A stretch of DNA of 6,786 bases. Source: JBOFCO01 sp051646105 (GTDB lineage: Bacteria; Pseudomonadota; Alphaproteobacteria; Rhodobacterales; Rhodobacteraceae). The notes beneath the pieces were generated by a model. It searched no databases and was not told where the DNA came from. It saw only the letters and a list, made by a program, of their open reading frames with translations. Location of the stretch: contig JBOFCO010000169.1 in the NCBI GenBank assembly GCA_051646105.1, positions 1-6,786 of the forward strand, given 5' to 3'. Shown here in pieces: positions 6,038 through 6,786 of this stretch. Position 1 is the first letter of the stretch, and each line of letters opens with the position of its first letter. Made by a program: the position numbers and the translations under genes.

Positions 6038-6508
6038 TTAATTGGTGGCTGGCGGAGCGTTCGCCTCTGGCTTCGGCTCCTGATAGACACCCTGCTCCTT
6101 CAGCGCATCCACCACTTCCTTTGGCATGTAGCTTTCGTCGTGCTTGGCGAGGATTTCGGTGGCGGTGAAGGTTTCGCCATCAAAAGTGCCGGTGCCGATC
6201 ATCCCCTGACCTTCCTTGAACAGGTCGGGTAGCACACCGGTATAGGTGACAGGCACCGAGGCGGCGGTATCCGTCACCCGAAAGCTGATCGTCTCGCCCT
6301 GCCCCCGCACAAGACTGCCTTCCTCGACCAGCCCGCCGATGCGGAATGTCTCCGCCGGGCCGGGCTTTTCCGCCAGCACCTGCGTTGGCGAGCGAAAGAA
6401 ATTGATCCCGTCGCGCATCCCGTAGCCGATCAGCCCCGTCGCAATCACAAGCGCCCCCGCTGCCAGAGCGATCACCTGTATCCGCCGCGCTTTTTTCAGG
6501 TTGCGCAT
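6038..6508 (-). CDS. ccmE: Cytochrome c maturation heme chaperone CcmE (CycJ type)
   Basis: A membrane-anchored periplasmic heme chaperone. It covalently binds heme delivered through CcmC and passes it to CcmF. The 156-aa protein has a basic N-terminus (MRNLKKARRIQ), one membrane anchor at about residues 11-30 (QVIALAAGALVIATGLIGYG), an OB-fold beta barrel at about 42-120 (FRIGGLVEEGSLVRG, SFRVTD, VPVTYTGVLPDLFKEGQGM), and the heme-attachment motif AKHDESYMP with His123 and Tyr127, matching E. coli His130 and Tyr134. The tail is proline- and alanine-rich. The ATG at 6508 is preceded by AAAGGA about 10 nt upstream and lies 19 nt after the argC stop, so the two may share a transcript. Its natural partner ccmF lies downstream, but the lysis pair intervenes. 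Confidence 0.97.
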   Translation of the reverse strand: MRNLKKARRIQVIALAAGALVIATGLIGYGMRDGINFFRSPTQVLAEKPGPAETFRIGGLVEEGSLVRGQGETISFRVTDTAASVPVTYTGVLPDLFKEGQGMIGTGTFDGETFTATEILAKHDESYMPKEVVDALKEQGVYQEPKPEANAPPATN

Positions 6509-6518
6509 TGCGCTGCCG

Positions 6519-6524
6519 TCCTTT
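6519..6524 (-). promoter_or_regulatory. Ribosome binding site of ccmE
   Basis: AAAGGA on the - strand, about 10 nt before the ATG at 6508, inside the 19-nt gap after argC. It supports the chosen start. Confidence 0.5.
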
Positions 6525-6527
6525 CCC

Positions 6528-6786
6528 TCAGGGGAACACGGGGGCCAGCATCAGACCGGCAGTTTCCTCGATCCCCAGCATCAGGTTCGCGTTCTGGATC
6601 GCCTGCCCTGATGACCCCTTGCACAGGTTGTCAAGCGCAGCCACCACGATGGCCCGGCCCGGCAGGCGGTCGCCCAGAACGCCGATATGGCAGAAGTTGG
6701 ACCCGGCAATCGCCCGTGTCGAGGGGAGTGCGCCGAAAGGTAGCACTTCGATGAACGGCTCCGCCGCATAGCGCGCAGCAAGCGCG
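6528..6786 (-). CDS. argC: N-acetyl-gamma-glutamyl-phosphate reductase, C-terminal part (5'-partial)
   Basis: The NADPH-dependent enzyme that reduces N-acetyl-glutamyl-phosphate to the semialdehyde, the third step of arginine biosynthesis, in the cytoplasm. Only the last 85 codons are visible, read in frame from 6785 to a TGA at 6528-6530. The C-terminal ArgC hallmarks are YAAEPFIEVLPFGALPSTR, GSNFCHIGV, DNLCKGSSGQAIQNANLMLG and the end ETAGLMLAPVFP. The catalytic Cys and the NADPH-binding fold lie beyond the right edge. The ATG codons visible in this frame are internal. The gene runs in the same direction as ccmE with a 19-nt gap, which suggests a shared transcript although the pathways are unrelated. 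Confidence 0.93.
   Translation of the reverse strand, partial: ALAARYAAEPFIEVLPFGALPSTRAIAGSNFCHIGVLGDRLPGRAIVVAALDNLCKGSSGQAIQNANLMLGIEETAGLMLAPVFP

Noticed and set aside
5989..6090. Longer endolysin from an ATG at 6090
   Set aside because: The extra 34 residues overlap ccmE, are Arg/Gln-rich, and do not look like a signal peptide. The GH108 domain begins right after the ATG at 5988.

Overview
The window reads as chromosomal DNA from a high-GC alphaproteobacterium, most likely Rhodobacterales (Rhodobacter/Paracoccus-like). I infer this from the protein sequences (type II citrate synthase, CcmF, short CcmH, ArgC), from the split ccm genes, and from a holin/N-acetylmuramidase pair of the kind that releases gene transfer agents (GTAs) in this order. 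No database search was possible, so the taxon is an inference.

Layout. On the + strand, the left edge holds an almost complete citrate synthase gene (gltA, to 1294; its start codon lies outside the window), closed by a strong intrinsic terminator at 1317-1340. Everything else is on the - strand and is transcribed from right to left. In that direction come the 3' end of argC (6786-6528), ccmE (6508-6038), a GH108 endolysin (5988-5377), a 3TM-type holin (5386-4892), a 212-nt spacer with a perfect 10-bp hairpin, ccmF (4679-2697), ccmH (2700-2230) and a PaaG-like enoyl-CoA hydratase/isomerase (2139-1345). The last gene converges on gltA across the terminator. There are no tRNA or rRNA genes, CRISPR arrays, insertion sequences or obvious pseudogenes.

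How the genes work together. CcmE (periplasmic heme chaperone), CcmF (heme-handling membrane subunit of the ligase) and CcmH (apocytochrome thiol reductant) form the late part of System I cytochrome c maturation. CcmABCD, CcmG and CcmI are not encoded here. Between ccmE and ccmF sit two genes with no role in cytochrome maturation: a peptidoglycan muramidase without a signal peptide, and a small membrane protein that overlaps it by 10 nt. The pair resembles the lysis genes that let Rhodobacter capsulatus release its GTA. It is the most notable feature of the window, because a cell-lysis function is embedded co-directionally within a housekeeping respiratory gene cluster. The spacer hairpin and a possible separate, leaderless promoter for ccmF may insulate the two functions.
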